DNA of 64,000 bases from positions 124,001 through 188,000 of the forward strand of contig JACEVL010000079.1 in NCBI GenBank assembly GCA_020284085.1. Direction: 5' to 3'. This document shows, piece after piece, positions 1 to 10,404 of this stretch. Both the position numbers and the translations under genes were made by a program. How positions within the stretch are numbered: position 1 is the stretch's first letter; each line of letters begins with the position of its first letter. The notes under the pieces were generated by a model. It did no database searches and was not told where the DNA came from. It saw only the letters and a list, made by a program, of their open reading frames with translations. Source of the DNA: Aporrectodea caliginosa (Eukaryota; Annelida; Clitellata; Crassiclitellata; Lumbricidae).

Positions 1-1155
1 TATGAAGTGATGGTAAACATTCCCTTATTCCCTCTCCGCCAACTTCCCTCTTCTTCCGTTCTCCCTTCCCTCTCCCTCCTTAGATTTAATACAAACTTGA
101 TATGATACCGTCAACTACAACACGATGGATGGCCGTATCAATTTATTCAACGTAAGACAATAAATAATTACTATAGTGTTAAGACATCTATCATCCTTGC
201 AGTAGATTGCAGTGCTTAGCGACATCTTGCGACCGCCAGGGCCGTTGACGTCGACCTCCTCCTTTCTCCAGACTTTGGACTGGCATTACCACAGTACGGA
301 CAGTTGCAGAGTTATTATATTTTTAACTAACTTAATTTAATTTATTCAACGACATTTTATTGCAATATGTTTCCACTTTCCATTTTATTCTGGAGGTTTT
401 AATCCAGCGACTGTTTATTATTCCAATCGTTTAACGACATCCTGTGGTTACCATGGCAGTTGACGCAGTTAAGGGCAATTAATAATTGTATATCAGTTAA
501 TTTTCTTGATTGCAGATATTCGTTCATTGGTGTCATTGGTTTGCATGCTTATATAGTTAGATAGTTGCTGCTTAACGACATTGTGTTATAGCAAAGATGA
601 TTAGCGTCGCCCTCCTTCTTCTCTATAGGCCTCAGACTGACATTGCCAGAGTATATTGGCAGAGTTTGCATGCGTACAATTACTTCAGAAGCTTTTGGGT
701 TCATGTCGCAATGTTCTCAAGATGCTGCAATGACTGATCTCTGTTGATGATGATTCCAATTGCTTAACGACGTCCTTTGGCTACTTATTAGTGTTTCTAT
801 CGTATTTCCTTTCTGTTTGGCCCATTGGCTCTTTTTATTGTAATTTTTTTCATCAATCTCTCTTTTCATCTTTTCCTGTTTTATTTCTGTTTTTTGTGTG
901 TGTGTGTTATGATTCCATTTTTTCTCATTGTTTTCCATTTGGCACTGAGGCGCTTTACAAATGTTCAGATTAGATTAGATTAGATTAGACAAGTCAGAAG
1001 TTTTTTACAACGTGGATGGTGTGGTCAAATGAGATGCAAAATGCCACAATGAAATAAAAACGATATCTGCTGGTGATTCGAATTAAATAGTTCTGAAGAA
1101 TACATGTACGTTCATTGTTTCTTGTACAACTTAAACATAATTAGCTTCAATGTAA
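1..1155. repeat. Degenerate dispersed-repeat region, no gene seen
   Basis: AT-rich non-coding DNA. It carries plus-oriented, diverged copies of the GTTTAACGAC module described elsewhere in this window, near 205-300, 430-475, 565-655 and 755-790. Each has a (T)TAACGACAT-like start; the 205-300 and 565-655 copies continue into a CTCC-rich stretch and a GACTGRCATT-like end. Short open frames here are not protein-like. Confidence 0.55.
965..988. repeat. (GATTA)n microsatellite
   Basis: About four uninterrupted GATTA units. It is too short and internal to be telomeric. Confidence 0.7.
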
Positions 1156-1404
1156 ATTTATTATACGGTCAGCATCTACTACACCAACTCAAGGCCTTCC
1201 AACGTTGGAGCAAAAGAACGCGAATTAGTAAAGGTTCGTGAAAAGATTCGAAAAATAAGGGCTAGAGACCGGAAACAGAAACAGAGGATGCGAGAATTAA
1301 TGGCATCCCTTCGAGAGACAGCCAACGAACTGGTTGTCTTGAAAAGCGAAGCACTCCGGATTCGAAACGAGATCCGGACGTTCGATGACGACATCGCAGA
1401 CTGA
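1156..1404 (+). pseudogene. Coiled-coil coding relic (unknown family)
   Basis: This plus-strand frame is open from a stop at 1153 to a TGA at 1402-1404. It encodes a highly charged heptad-rich helix (KERELVKVREKIRKI, then RMRELMASLRETANELV, then EALRIRNEIRTFDDDIAD). The first methionine is only at 1288, so this could be an internal exon. A one-base shift just before the stop would continue the helix as LNEEIVRQRGR, so the stop is probably a frameshift. Basic coiled coils like this follow THAP domains in some transposases and occur in bZIP-type proteins, but no diagnostic domain is present and the family is unknown. The antisense open frame over the same DNA is a shadow. Confidence 0.4.
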
Positions 1405-1740
1405 ACGAGGAGATCGTGAGGCAGCGCGGTAGGTCTAACTCTTACCAACGCCGCTGCCGACCTCTCTGTCAAACAACCTAAGACTGCTTGTGTTGCGGCG
1501 GGTTTTAACCCCACCAACCGAATCTACTTCTTCGCTAAACAATCTACGCCATCTGCTCATCCGAATATACTTCAGCGTCATCTGCTCACCCCGTTAAAAC
1601 TGACTGGTATTCATTAATTAAAACAAATAACGTAAACATACCTTATACATCAGTAGCGATGGATGCTTAGGCGGCGTTGTAAAACATTAGGGCCTACTCG
1701 TGTTAACTATTTTATCGTTATGAATGAAGACAATATTATG

Positions 1741-2088
1741 AACGCTGCCGTACGCTAGATAAATATTATATTATGTCGATCGTTAAAACAGCCCGATGTA
1801 AACGCTCGATGTAAACTTGTATGCAGAACATTTTATAATTATCACGACGTTATGAAGGAATTGTTATGTGTTTAGTTTAAATTTCAACGAATGAAGTATA
1901 GGCCTACCACTAAAAACGCTGCCGTACGCTATATAAATATTATATTATGTCGATCGTTAAAACAGCCCGATGTAAACGCTCGATGTAAACTTGTATGCAG
2001 AACATTTTATAATTATCACGACGTTATGAAGGAATTGTTATGTGTTTAGTTTAAATTTCAACGAATGAAGTATAGGCCTATACACACA
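1741..2088. repeat. 174-bp tandem duplication
   Basis: The segment starting AACGCTGCCGTACGCT at 1741 is repeated head-to-tail from 1915. I see essentially one difference near the start (CTAGATA versus CTATATA). Near-identity implies a recent duplication. No coding content is seen. Confidence 0.9.
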
Positions 2089-2115
2089 AGCAGATACTGT
2101 AGATTGAAGGACGGT

Positions 2116-2175
2116 GCTAGACAGAGGATTGGCATAATAGAGGATGGGCGTAATAGGCCCAATCCTCTGTCTAGC
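2116..2175. repeat. Perfect 17-bp hairpin
   Basis: The left arm GCTAGACAGAGGATTGG (2116-2132) is exactly complementary to 2159-2175, with a 26-nt loop that itself repeats GAGGAT. It may be a small foldback transposon tip. No target duplication was found. Confidence 0.75.
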
Positions 2176-2668
2176 ATAATTGCTGTGAGTAAAGGCGGAT
2201 TTTATGTTCACGCCCGCTTGATAATTAGGTCTGCATGAGAAATGATTTGGCGACATAATTGCTTGACCTGAATATACATGTAGTTCCGTTTACGATCATG
2301 CTTTCTGAGTAATGCCACTATGAACTGTTGTAAACACTCACAACACTTTAAGCCATGAGGAAATATAAGCATGGGCGTCACGACTTTTGCCTACTGGGAG
2401 AGTTGAGGGTTCGGCGTTTCATAAGGTTAGTGACTGAAGTTTCTTGACTTAGGCTCGGACTGTCGCCAGTTTTAGCGATCTTTAGCCGAGGTTAAAGGAT
2501 AAAGATCGCCAGGGATGTGGTTTCGGACCTATATATGGTCTGTGTACGCAGAAAATGTAGGATTTGAACTAGATTATGGTGAAATGAGCCAGTTTATTGT
2601 AAAAGACAACTACTTTTGTGTAAAGCCAACATAAGCGAAACGCTTGGCTAGTTTCTGAAGGTGAGTGA
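2176..2668. other. Spacer before LTR element
   Basis: About 490 bases of moderately AT-rich DNA between the hairpin and the 5' LTR. No gene, repeat or convincing signal was seen. Confidence 0.5.
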
Positions 2669-3216
2669 TGTGGGTTTCTGCCACCCCGTTTGGTGCCTTC
2701 TTTCTTAAATTATTACACTGAATTTAGATATTTCTTTTAATTCTTTTAAAAGTTGTCACCTTGACATGGTGTTCGCCATTTAATTCGCCAGGCACCGCCT
2801 CTAGAGTTCCTTTGGTAAGGGATATTGCGCTATATAAATTTTTAGTCGCAAGGTGGCAGTAGCATTCCTAATGTTGTGCGTTGTTGAGAGTTTCTGGGTG
2901 GTTGGAAAATTCCACGGTAGTTTGTAAGTGATGCGAAATTGTCGAAATTGTCACCTTTCGAGAATAAATTCGATAAAACGTTTGTTAAATACGTATAATC
3001 GAATAGTTCTCGCTTCGTTGGTGAAGTTGAGGTGAAGAAATTTGATTCCTTGTCAAGATTAAACCCGATTTTTGAAGAAGTAAAAATATTTCAAGATGGA
3101 TGCCATCGCTGCCTCCGGGGTTCACCGTCGTTGAAATTGGTCGTCGGCAAGAAATATCTAAATCGAGGAAACCAAATTATACAGGGAGTCCTTTCACTGT
3201 TTCTTATTTTGAAGTT
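2669..3216 (+). repeat. 5' LTR
   Basis: Direct repeat with 9003-9559. It begins TGTGGGTTTCTGCCACCCC, whereas the 3' copy has nine extra bases near its tip (TGTGGCAAAACGGGGTTTC). The LTR contains a TATA-like CTATATAAAT at about 2830 and short open frames that are not convincing genes. Homology ends at TTTTGAAGTT (about 3216). A TG start is clear, but a terminal CA and a primer-binding site could not be fixed. Confidence 0.8.
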
Positions 3217-3393
3217 AATCAGTTCGAACTCCAGAGTAGAATTACGAGTGTTAAATTTGTGTGAAATCAATAATGCCTGAAAAGTTTGATGCTGTCACAT
3301 TGTACTTTTCCACACCCCTGGGAGTGTGAAGGTCAATAGGTCACTGCTGTCAGATAGATTGTAATTCCTTTATTAATTGAAATAATAATAAAA

Positions 3394-6255
3394 ATGAATG
3401 ATTCTTTTCAAGAACAGTCTTTGGAAGATGATTTTATGGAGGATTTGAACCCAACTAATGCAAGAATGAAAGGAAATCATGATAATGAACCCTCTAGCAG
3501 ATTTCTAGATGAAGTGGTACATGATGACCTTGAATACGAGGTTCGAATCTCAGCTGATGAAGAGTTGACACCCTTACATAGGTCCATAATACATGTGAAC
3601 TTGGCAAGAGATAGGTTAAAGACTGCTAGTGGAGCAAACAAGAGCCCTGACGCGTTGCGTGAGGCAACAGTCACCCTCTGCTCGGGGGTCGGGGACGAAC
3701 CACCCGCCATTTTGGAAGAAAATAAAGAGATATTTTCTGATAGAGAAGCAGCAACCCTCTTACTAAGACTAGGGAAAGACCCACCTTCGAGGCTAAATTG
3801 GCCTAGATACTTGGAACCTTCAAACCCTGGATTTGAACCGAAGTTAAGAACCTCATATTTAGTTCCACAGCAGCTAGCGGCCCCTAGCGACGACCGTCCC
3901 GCTATATTTGGTACCAGAAGTGGGGTAATTTTAGAGAGAAATGAGGTACTTCCGGTTGATGTTGAAGAAGGTGAGGTATTCCCAGAGGGTTTTCCTACTG
4001 ATCGTGCTGTTTTGGGTGCTTCAGGTAACCGTAGAAGGGATTATTGGAGGGAGGTCAATGATTTAAGAGGCCAAGCAGGAGATAAAATGAGAGAATCAGA
4101 GGAAGTAGTTATTAACTCTAGATCAAAGATGTTAAATCAGGCTAGAATGATGGAAAAATCTGTTGATGCTGCTGAATTACAGCCTGAGTTTGGTATTAAA
4201 GATCTAATAGGTGTAATGAAGCAAAGTTTTTCTAATATGGAGTTAATGAAGCAAAGCTTTGCTGATATGGAGTGTATGGATCAACGTTTTTCTAATCTGG
4301 AGTTTATATCAGATTTGGCTCAGAATATGACTCAGGCTCAAAATGTGGCCCGAGACCGGACACCAGCAACGGAGGCTGCACACACACGTCAAGCATCCTT
4401 TGCTGCTGCCGACTCGGAAGTGCCCACCAGTTGCGTTGATCGCGTACGACGTCGAGACACAACTTTTCCCTCGTCGTCCATGCCTCGTCATTCAGTCGAA
4501 AGCGTCGCAATTCCAAGGGAAAGACAACCAACGTATGTCACTCCTCTTACCACTGAGCCTACATACGTCTGGTCAGGTCAACCTTCGACCTACGCGTTCC
4601 CTCCTCGACCAGTTACCGTTCCGTCCTCTTCGTCTACTTCGTCCAAGCCTCGTCCTCTGCTCACTTCGTCGTCTTTGAAAGTTCCAGCGGCAGCCTCGTC
4701 ACTCAACGCCAGAAGTTCAACGCCGACTCGCGATGTCAGTCGAGCACGGTCAGGTGATCTGTCTTCGTCGGCATCTCAAACTTATGCACGTGATTCTGCC
4801 CGTGTTTCTGCCACTACGTCGGCCTTCATCACTGGTACGTCGTCATGGTCACTGGCTGAGCGTCATCTTCAACCACCTCAGGCCATCCATGAGTCCGAAC
4901 TAGACCGCCATCGTCTGAAACAACGAATTGAAGCAGACGAGGGTATGTTCTACGGCCGCCTGCCACATATGTACGACGACCGCTACGATTTACCTGACCC
5001 GTCATTCAGAATGCCACGTTCACAGAAAGAGGAACGAATCCCAACGAAATTAGAACCTCGAGAAACTGAAAAACCCGTGTCTCAAGTTCCGCTAAACTAC
5101 TCGACTGCCGAAGAAGCTTCGCTCGATGACAAGTGGCGATCCTTCCTTCGCCAGTTGTTGAAAGAAGAACGGAAATTGGAATCAGGAAAATCAGAAGAGG
5201 TACCACAGAAGCCCGAGACCTCCGCTTCGAAGTCAGCCGAGAAAGCTGAAGTCGTTGCTTCCGGGAGCGACAAGCCGCCGCCTCCGCCTGTTCCGTCGGC
5301 CGCTACGGTGGTTGATGTTGCATCGTCAGTCAAGGCAACAACAACCATTTCATCGTCTGAGAAGTCGAAACAATGGATCAAATTGGGAAGTTACAACGGA
5401 AGGAGCGCCATCGAAGCCTTCTTACGTCGATTCGAGATCTGTGCGAAAAACAATGGCTGGTCCGAAGAGGAACGTCTGAACCAACTCATGTGTGCCCTCT
5501 CAGAGCCTGCGAATCAAATTTTGTGGGAGTGCGAGACTACAGCCGTTACTTCCTGGCAAGACCTGGTCCAGCTGCTACGTTCCAGGTACGGAAGTGCCAA
5601 TCAAGCGAGTCTGTACCAAACGCAGCTCGGAACACGAAAACAGAAGGAAGGTGAAGACATAAGCACATTGGTCCAGGACATACGTCGCTTACTGACGCTC
5701 GCTTATCCGGGTCCTTCATCTGTCCACCGAGAAACGATTGCTATTCGGGCGTTTCTGGACGCACTTAAGGACAAAGCTCTGGCCTTGAAGGTTCGTGAGC
5801 GGGAACCGGTAACATTGGATGATGCTCACAAACTGGCCATGCGTCTTGAGTGTTACCGAAAAGCTGAAGATGACTCTAGTGAGAGTTCCGATCGTCGTCA
5901 TGGACGTGTGAAAGCTATTCGAGAAGTCGAGGACTCGACTGAATCGCTTCGAAAACTGTTAAAAGAGGAACTGGGACCTATAAGCCGTCGGCAAGAAGAG
6001 TTGGAGAAAGCTGTCAAGGGGTTACAGAGACAATTACCTTCCGACCAAGCAATCAGATTCAGTCAGGGTCCAGGATGCCGTCAACATGGACCAATGGAAA
6101 TCGATTCCGTCAACCTGACCATCGTTTACGTCCAGCTGAGCGTAACTCTGGTCAGAATGAAGATCGATGCTACGAGTGTAGGGAGTTTGGACATTATGCC
6201 CGAGACTGCCCGCGACGTGTCTCATCTGAGACAAATGATGCTGTTACACGGTTAG
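3394..6255 (+). CDS. Gag-like polyprotein of LTR element
   Basis: A 953-aa structural polyprotein. Residues about 1-330 are acidic and charged with a short Met/Phe-rich repeat (MKQSF.NMEL, ADMECMDQRF). About 330-620 is Ser/Pro/Thr-rich and low complexity. Residues about 655-830 match the Retrotrans_gag capsid fold of Ty3/Gypsy elements (WIKLGSYNGRSAIEAFLRRF, then SWQDLVQLLRSRYG, then IRAFLDALKD). A coiled-coil tail follows. The last ~60 residues look out of frame, because the CCHC knuckles that should follow lie in the -1 frame of the next ORF. The product would form the retrotransposon particle shell. Residues about 96-171 are duplicated at 51958-52182. The ATG at 3394 follows an AT-rich leader after the LTR. 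Confidence 0.85.
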   Translation: MNDSFQEQSLEDDFMEDLNPTNARMKGNHDNEPSSRFLDEVVHDDLEYEVRISADEELTPLHRSIIHVNLARDRLKTASGANKSPDALREATVTLCSGVGDEPPAILEENKEIFSDREAATLLLRLGKDPPSRLNWPRYLEPSNPGFEPKLRTSYLVPQQLAAPSDDRPAIFGTRSGVILERNEVLPVDVEEGEVFPEGFPTDRAVLGASGNRRRDYWREVNDLRGQAGDKMRESEEVVINSRSKMLNQARMMEKSVDAAELQPEFGIKDLIGVMKQSFSNMELMKQSFADMECMDQRFSNLEFISDLAQNMTQAQNVARDRTPATEAAHTRQASFAAADSEVPTSCVDRVRRRDTTFPSSSMPRHSVESVAIPRERQPTYVTPLTTEPTYVWSGQPSTYAFPPRPVTVPSSSSTSSKPRPLLTSSSLKVPAAASSLNARSSTPTRDVSRARSGDLSSSASQTYARDSARVSATTSAFITGTSSWSLAERHLQPPQAIHESELDRHRLKQRIEADEGMFYGRLPHMYDDRYDLPDPSFRMPRSQKEERIPTKLEPRETEKPVSQVPLNYSTAEEASLDDKWRSFLRQLLKEERKLESGKSEEVPQKPETSASKSAEKAEVVASGSDKPPPPPVPSAATVVDVASSVKATTTISSSEKSKQWIKLGSYNGRSAIEAFLRRFEICAKNNGWSEEERLNQLMCALSEPANQILWECETTAVTSWQDLVQLLRSRYGSANQASLYQTQLGTRKQKEGEDISTLVQDIRRLLTLAYPGPSSVHRETIAIRAFLDALKDKALALKVREREPVTLDDAHKLAMRLECYRKAEDDSSESSDRRHGRVKAIREVEDSTESLRKLLKEELGPISRRQEELEKAVKGLQRQLPSDQAIRFSQGPGCRQHGPMEIDSVNLTIVYVQLSVTLVRMKIDATSVGSLDIMPETARDVSHLRQMMLLHG

Positions 6256-7322
6256 ACTCTGAACGGGAACCGTGCTTCCGTCGAGTGGAGATGCCATCGT
6301 CATGGGATAATGGTAATCGTCCTGGAAACTGGCATCGTCAAGATTCCCGGACCAATTGGCGGTCCGATGATCGGTGTAACGAATGTCGTGAAGTCGGCCA
6401 CCACGCCCGCAGCTGTCCGAATCCTCGAAGGACTCCACCGGAAGCAAGTAATGAGCGTGATCCAGAAGAAACAGAACCGAAATCTGTCGATGTACGTTAC
6501 ATCCACAGTGGTACTAGTGCTTACCTGCCGCTCAACGTTAATGGACAATCTCGCATGGCGGTGATTGACACCGGAAGTCAACAGAGTTTGGTTCCGGCAT
6601 CGTTAGTGCACGCCAGAGACATCGTCGGGTCACCACAACTTCTTCGAGCCGTGAACGGAACAGATGTCAAAGTACTGGGTCAGACTAATCTACATTGTCA
6701 AGCCGCAGACTACATGTTCGACGTTCCGTGTTTGGTAGCTGAAAATGTTCCTGAGGTGATTTTGGGCTTAGACTGGTTGTTACGGGAACACGCCCAATGG
6801 AATTTTGGTGATCACAGTATCCAGATTCTGAATCACGTTCTGCCTCTGAATATCCAGCGTTCGTCAGGGAAGTGCAGGAAAATCACTACCGAACCTAATG
6901 AACCGGTGGAAGATAATGTGGAAAACGAATTGCCCTCACCCAGTCGTAGAAAGCGTAAGAGACTCACCTTGAAGAAGCGAAGTTCTACCTTTATGGATGT
7001 CAGACAGCCTGACAAGGAAAGTGGAAACAAGGGTAGTGGATGCAAAATTCCACGCAACCGACCAGTGATTCGGCTCCCAGTTGTTAACGAACAGATGAAA
7101 CCACTGCAGCCACCGAAACCTGTGAGATCGTCTGTGCCAATCGTCTCTTGTGCAGGGTTGAAGCGTCCCTCTGCATTGCGTTTGCGCTCTCTCGACTCAA
7201 GTGCTCACCCAGAAACCCCTTCACACCCCACCAGGGAAAGTTGTGTCTCACGATCATCGCAACTCGGTGTCACTTCTGCCCCTCGTTCGGTCGGTGTAGT
7301 AGGTAAGGGTGTAAGTTGGTAA
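6075..7322 (+). CDS. CCHC nucleocapsid + aspartic protease ORF
   Basis: This 415-aa ORF overlaps the Gag ORF by 181 bases in the -1 frame. It has two zinc knuckles, C32-C35-H40-C45 and C101-C104-H109-C114, each preceded by a near-identical MPS.W.NGNR segment, so the knuckle unit is an internal duplication. A retropepsin-like domain follows at about residues 147-245, with catalytic DTGS at 165-168 and an ILGLDWL motif. The remaining ~165 residues are basic and of unknown role. The frame is open upstream of the first ATG, so expression by -1 frameshifting from Gag is plausible; a simple frameshift mutation is the alternative. No RT follows. Confidence 0.85.
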   Translation: MPSTWTNGNRFRQPDHRLRPAERNSGQNEDRCYECREFGHYARDCPRRVSSETNDAVTRLDSEREPCFRRVEMPSSWDNGNRPGNWHRQDSRTNWRSDDRCNECREVGHHARSCPNPRRTPPEASNERDPEETEPKSVDVRYIHSGTSAYLPLNVNGQSRMAVIDTGSQQSLVPASLVHARDIVGSPQLLRAVNGTDVKVLGQTNLHCQAADYMFDVPCLVAENVPEVILGLDWLLREHAQWNFGDHSIQILNHVLPLNIQRSSGKCRKITTEPNEPVEDNVENELPSPSRRKRKRLTLKKRSSTFMDVRQPDKESGNKGSGCKIPRNRPVIRLPVVNEQMKPLQPPKPVRSSVPIVSCAGLKRPSALRLRSLDSSAHPETPSHPTRESCVSRSSQLGVTSAPRSVGVVGKGVSW

Positions 7323-7710
7323 AGTAAGTGTAGGTAGTTATTCTTGATTTGTGTTACAGAGCGTCGTAAATTTCTTTTTGATGTATTGGAACTGTGTTGC
7401 CTAATGACTCTGTGTGAGTCCCTCTGATGTTTTCTTATTGTTAGCCCCTTCACACCCCACCAGGGAAAGTTGTGTCTGATAACTCGGTGGTTTTATTGTG
7501 TAGCAGGGTGTAAGAGCTTGTGATGTTTCTAGCTTTGTTTAGAATTTCTTTAGCACCAAGGAAGTTTTGGCTATGTTTTATTGTTAGCCTTACTGATAAC
7601 TGTGGTTTTATTGGTAGCAGTCTTAAGAGCTTGGATGTTTAGCTTTGTTTAGAATTTCTGTAGCACCAAGGAAGTTTTGGCTATATTGATTGCTGAGTTT
7701 TTAGCTCAAC
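7216..7710. repeat. Internal duplications downstream of protease
   Basis: A 33-bp segment (starts CCCCTTCACACCCCACC) occurs at 7216-7248, inside the protease ORF tail, and again at 7445-7477. A second pair of about 100 bp with TTTAGAATTTCT.TAGCACC lies in tandem at about 7478-7590 and 7596-7690. The duplications sit where pol should begin. Confidence 0.8.
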
Positions 7711-9002
7711 CAAGGTTGGCCACCGAATCAGAGTTTATGGCTGGAGTTTTGCCACAACTTGAGAAATGGAAAATTTATGTGATGGCACCCATTACGTCAG
7801 GCCACTCTATATTTCCTAAAGGAATCGTTATGGGTTTGGCCACTGGTATTTAGGACAGCTTAAGTTGGTTCCCATCCTAGAGATCTTGAAGGTTAAGTGG
7901 TTTAGATGAGAGATGATCGCTAACTGATGACAAATGACCATCGGATTAGTAGGTCGGAAATAAGGTTGAATCAACGTAATTATTTGATTAACCGAATTGA
8001 AAATGACAAATGTGATTAATTGTGTTTACAAGAATTATCCTGTTTGATACTGTGAACTGTTAGTAAGTTGTCAATCAGATTAATTAATTAGTCATAAATG
8101 GATCTTGGGCAGAATTATGTAATCAAATGGTGTGATTAAGATTGGTAAGGCACCAGATCTTTGATCGGTGAATTTGTTTTTATTTATTGTGTACTTGGTG
8201 TTTGATCAAGTAAGATTGCTCTTAATCATTATGCTGTGTAAGATAATCATGTAACTGTGACTGAATGAACCTTTTGAGATTTTATTTAGTGGTTGTTTTG
8301 ATAATCAGTATTTACAGAGGATGATTCGAGCTGAATCAGCAGTTGAAGAATGTCTTTGATGGAAGCTTTAATTGACAGTTTCTATTAATAGTCTATTGTG
8401 TCTTAAGTTGTGATTTGACTTTCACCTGTGAATTAAGGCTGTCCTGATAACAGTGTGTATTAGTCATTTGAGTGTGTTATTGAATCATCCTTTGGAGATT
8501 TCATACCCTTGTATTTGATGATTGATATTACAGGTGATGGTTTGAACTGAATCATTAGTTGAGGAAAAACTGATGACTGTATTAATTGATTGTTGATATT
8601 GAGATTCTATTGAATATCAGGTTGTGATTTACTTTTAAAAGACTTATTTGAATTGTTGTTTTGTAATAAAATCAAGAATGACAGAGTTATCAATGCATGG
8701 AAGCATTACTTTATCAGAACAGTTTGTTTATTCTTGTGATTCTGTAGTCAGATATTTTACAGTTATGTTTACTAATGAAGATCAGTGTACTTTTAAGTAG
8801 AACTGTATGATTGATTTGTCCAAGAACTGGAACATTTTCTAGTAATCTGTTTGAAGTGTGTAAATGGTACACTGTGTTTCAGATTGACTTGTGTTACGAT
8901 GAATGATTGTGTTACCTCTTGTATAGAAATCTGGAGTTCTTATGGGAGTGACCAACCAAATTTCTGCGTATAACGTAGAAATTTGTTCTACGGGGAGGGC
9001 AT
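7711..9002 (+). other. Non-coding interior of LTR element, ending in PPT
   Basis: About 1.3 kb rich in TGATTGATT-like words, with no retroelement coding in any frame. The purine run GGGGAGGG at 8992-8999, just before the 3' LTR tip at 9003, is a good candidate polypurine tract. Confidence 0.6.
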
Positions 9003-9559
9003 TGTGGCAAAACGGGGTTTCTGCCACCCCGTTTGGTGCCTTCTTTCTTAAATTATTACACTGAATTTAGATATTTCTTTTAATTCTTTTAAAAGTTGTC
9101 ACCTTGACATGGTGTTCGCCATTTAATTCGCCAGGCACCGCCTCTAGAGTTCCTTTGGTAAGGGATATTGCGCTATATAAATTTTTAGTCGCAAGGTGGC
9201 AGTAGCATTCCTAATGTTGTGCGTTGTTGAGAGTTTCTGGGTGGTTGGAAAATTCCACGGTAGTTTGTAAGTGATGCGAAATTGTCGAAATTGTCACCTT
9301 TCGAGAATAATTTCGATAAAACGTTTGTTAAATACGTATAATCGAATAGTTCTCGCTTCGTTGGTGAAGTTGAGGTGAAGAAATTTGATTCCTTGTCAAG
9401 ATTAAACCCGATTTTTGAAGAAGTAAAAATATTTCAAGATGGATGCCATCGCTGCCTCCGGGGTTCACCGTCGTTGAAATTGGCCGTCGGCAAGAAAGAT
9501 CTAAATCGAGGAAACCAAATTATACAGGGAGTCCTTTCACTGTTTCTTATTTTGAAGTT
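9003..9559 (+). repeat. 3' LTR
   Basis: Begins TGTGGCAAAACGGGG immediately after the polypurine tract. It is nearly identical to the 5' LTR over 545 bp; visible substitutions include AATAAATTCG versus AATAATTTCG and AGAAATATCT versus AGAAAGATCT. Homology stops after TTTTGAAGTT. Confidence 0.8.
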
Positions 9560-9689
9560 CTCCGTGTACGATATCCTTCAAGTTCTTGGTTTGGCATTGT
9601 CTGGTTGCACTGCAGTTCCAACGGTGGGGGATCAGATAGCTGTTCGCTTGAAGAGGACGCTGTTGGACTCCCAGTCAGACAGTGTTATT

Positions 9690-9870
9690 TCTATTAACTG
9701 TAACTGTAACTGAAATAGCAAAATAACTGAAAAATGTTGGTCAGTTAACTGTAACTGTAACTGAAACTGAAAAATACTGAATAACTGAAACTGTAATAGT
9801 AACTGAAAAACGAAAACTGTATAACTGAAAAATAACAAAAGTTAACTGAAAAATAAAACATGAGTGTTTT
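9690..9870. repeat. TAACTGTAACTGAAAAAT minisatellite, block 1
   Basis: Irregular runs of ACTGTAACTGAAA words. The same words return in the same orientation at 10405-10590, on the far side of a BED-like coding relic. Confidence 0.75.
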
Positions 9871-9919
9871 TCTTACTTACTTTTGAATGGTAATCCTACT
9901 CTAGTCTACGGTCAGTTTT

Positions 9920-10062
9920 CTATACTCATTTCACTTCTAGTTTCTTTTCAGTTTTCTATGCTAGTTTCACTTCTGGTTTCTTTTCAGTCTTTTATGCTAG
10001 TCACTTCTGGTTACTTTTCAGTTTTCTCTATTCGTTTCACTTCTGGTTCCTTTTCCTTTCGT
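9920..10062. repeat. ~36-bp imperfect tandem repeat
   Basis: Three to four units of a pyrimidine-rich motif (TTTCACTTCTGG, then TTCTTTTCAGT, then TTTTCTATGC). Confidence 0.7.
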
Positions 10063-10120
10063 TATGTTCTCGTTGGCGCTAAACCGTAAATTCGTAAAAC
10101 AATTGACAACTACGAGAATA

Positions 10121-10315
10121 ATGTTTAAGCCAAGTAGTGGTCGAAAAGTAGAAAGTGGCGTGTGGGAACATTTTGTTTATGAAGCCGCAGACGACAAAAT
10201 TCGATGTTGTGTTCGCGCTGTTGCTTTAAAGGATGCTGAAAACAACGAATGTGACACACTAATTGTCGGAACAGAGCAAGTGTTTATCTGGAACGTCGTG
10301 TTTTCTTTAAAGTAA
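10121..10315 (+). pseudogene. BED-zinc-finger-like fragment
   Basis: A short plus-strand frame reads SGVWEHFVYEAADDKIRCC followed by VRAVALKDAENNECDTLIVG. The S.VW..F...-..K..C layout resembles the start of a BED zinc finger, as found in hAT transposases and ZBED proteins. The second Cys and the His pair of a complete finger are not seen before the stop. It may be one exon of a degenerate hAT-derived gene. The surrounding TAACTG minisatellites give no further coding. Confidence 0.35.
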
Positions 10316-10404
10316 ACCGACAATACATTGATTTGCTGTGTAAATATTTCTGGTAACTGTTCAGAATACTTGTGGTCAGTGTGTCATTAGTCATGACTTG
10401 TGAA

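Larger units (their letters stand above)
2669..9559 (+). mobile_element. Ty3/Gypsy-type LTR retrotransposon, gag-pro only
   Basis: Two direct repeats (2669-3216 and 9003-9559) flank a 5.8-kb interior. The interior encodes a Gag-like ORF and a CCHC/aspartic-protease ORF, and then about 1.7 kb of AT-rich non-coding DNA where reverse transcriptase, RNase H and integrase would be expected. The LTRs differ at only a few positions plus one 9-bp gap, so the insertion is recent. The element cannot encode its own polymerase and would need enzymes from a relative. No target-site duplication is obvious, so exact ends are uncertain. Confidence 0.85.

Noticed and set aside
965..988. GATTAG repeats as telomere-like sequence
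   Set aside because: Only four units of a non-telomeric pentamer.
2660..9565. Target-site duplication for the gag-pro LTR element
   Set aside because: No 4-6-bp match was found outside the LTRs, so none is claimed.
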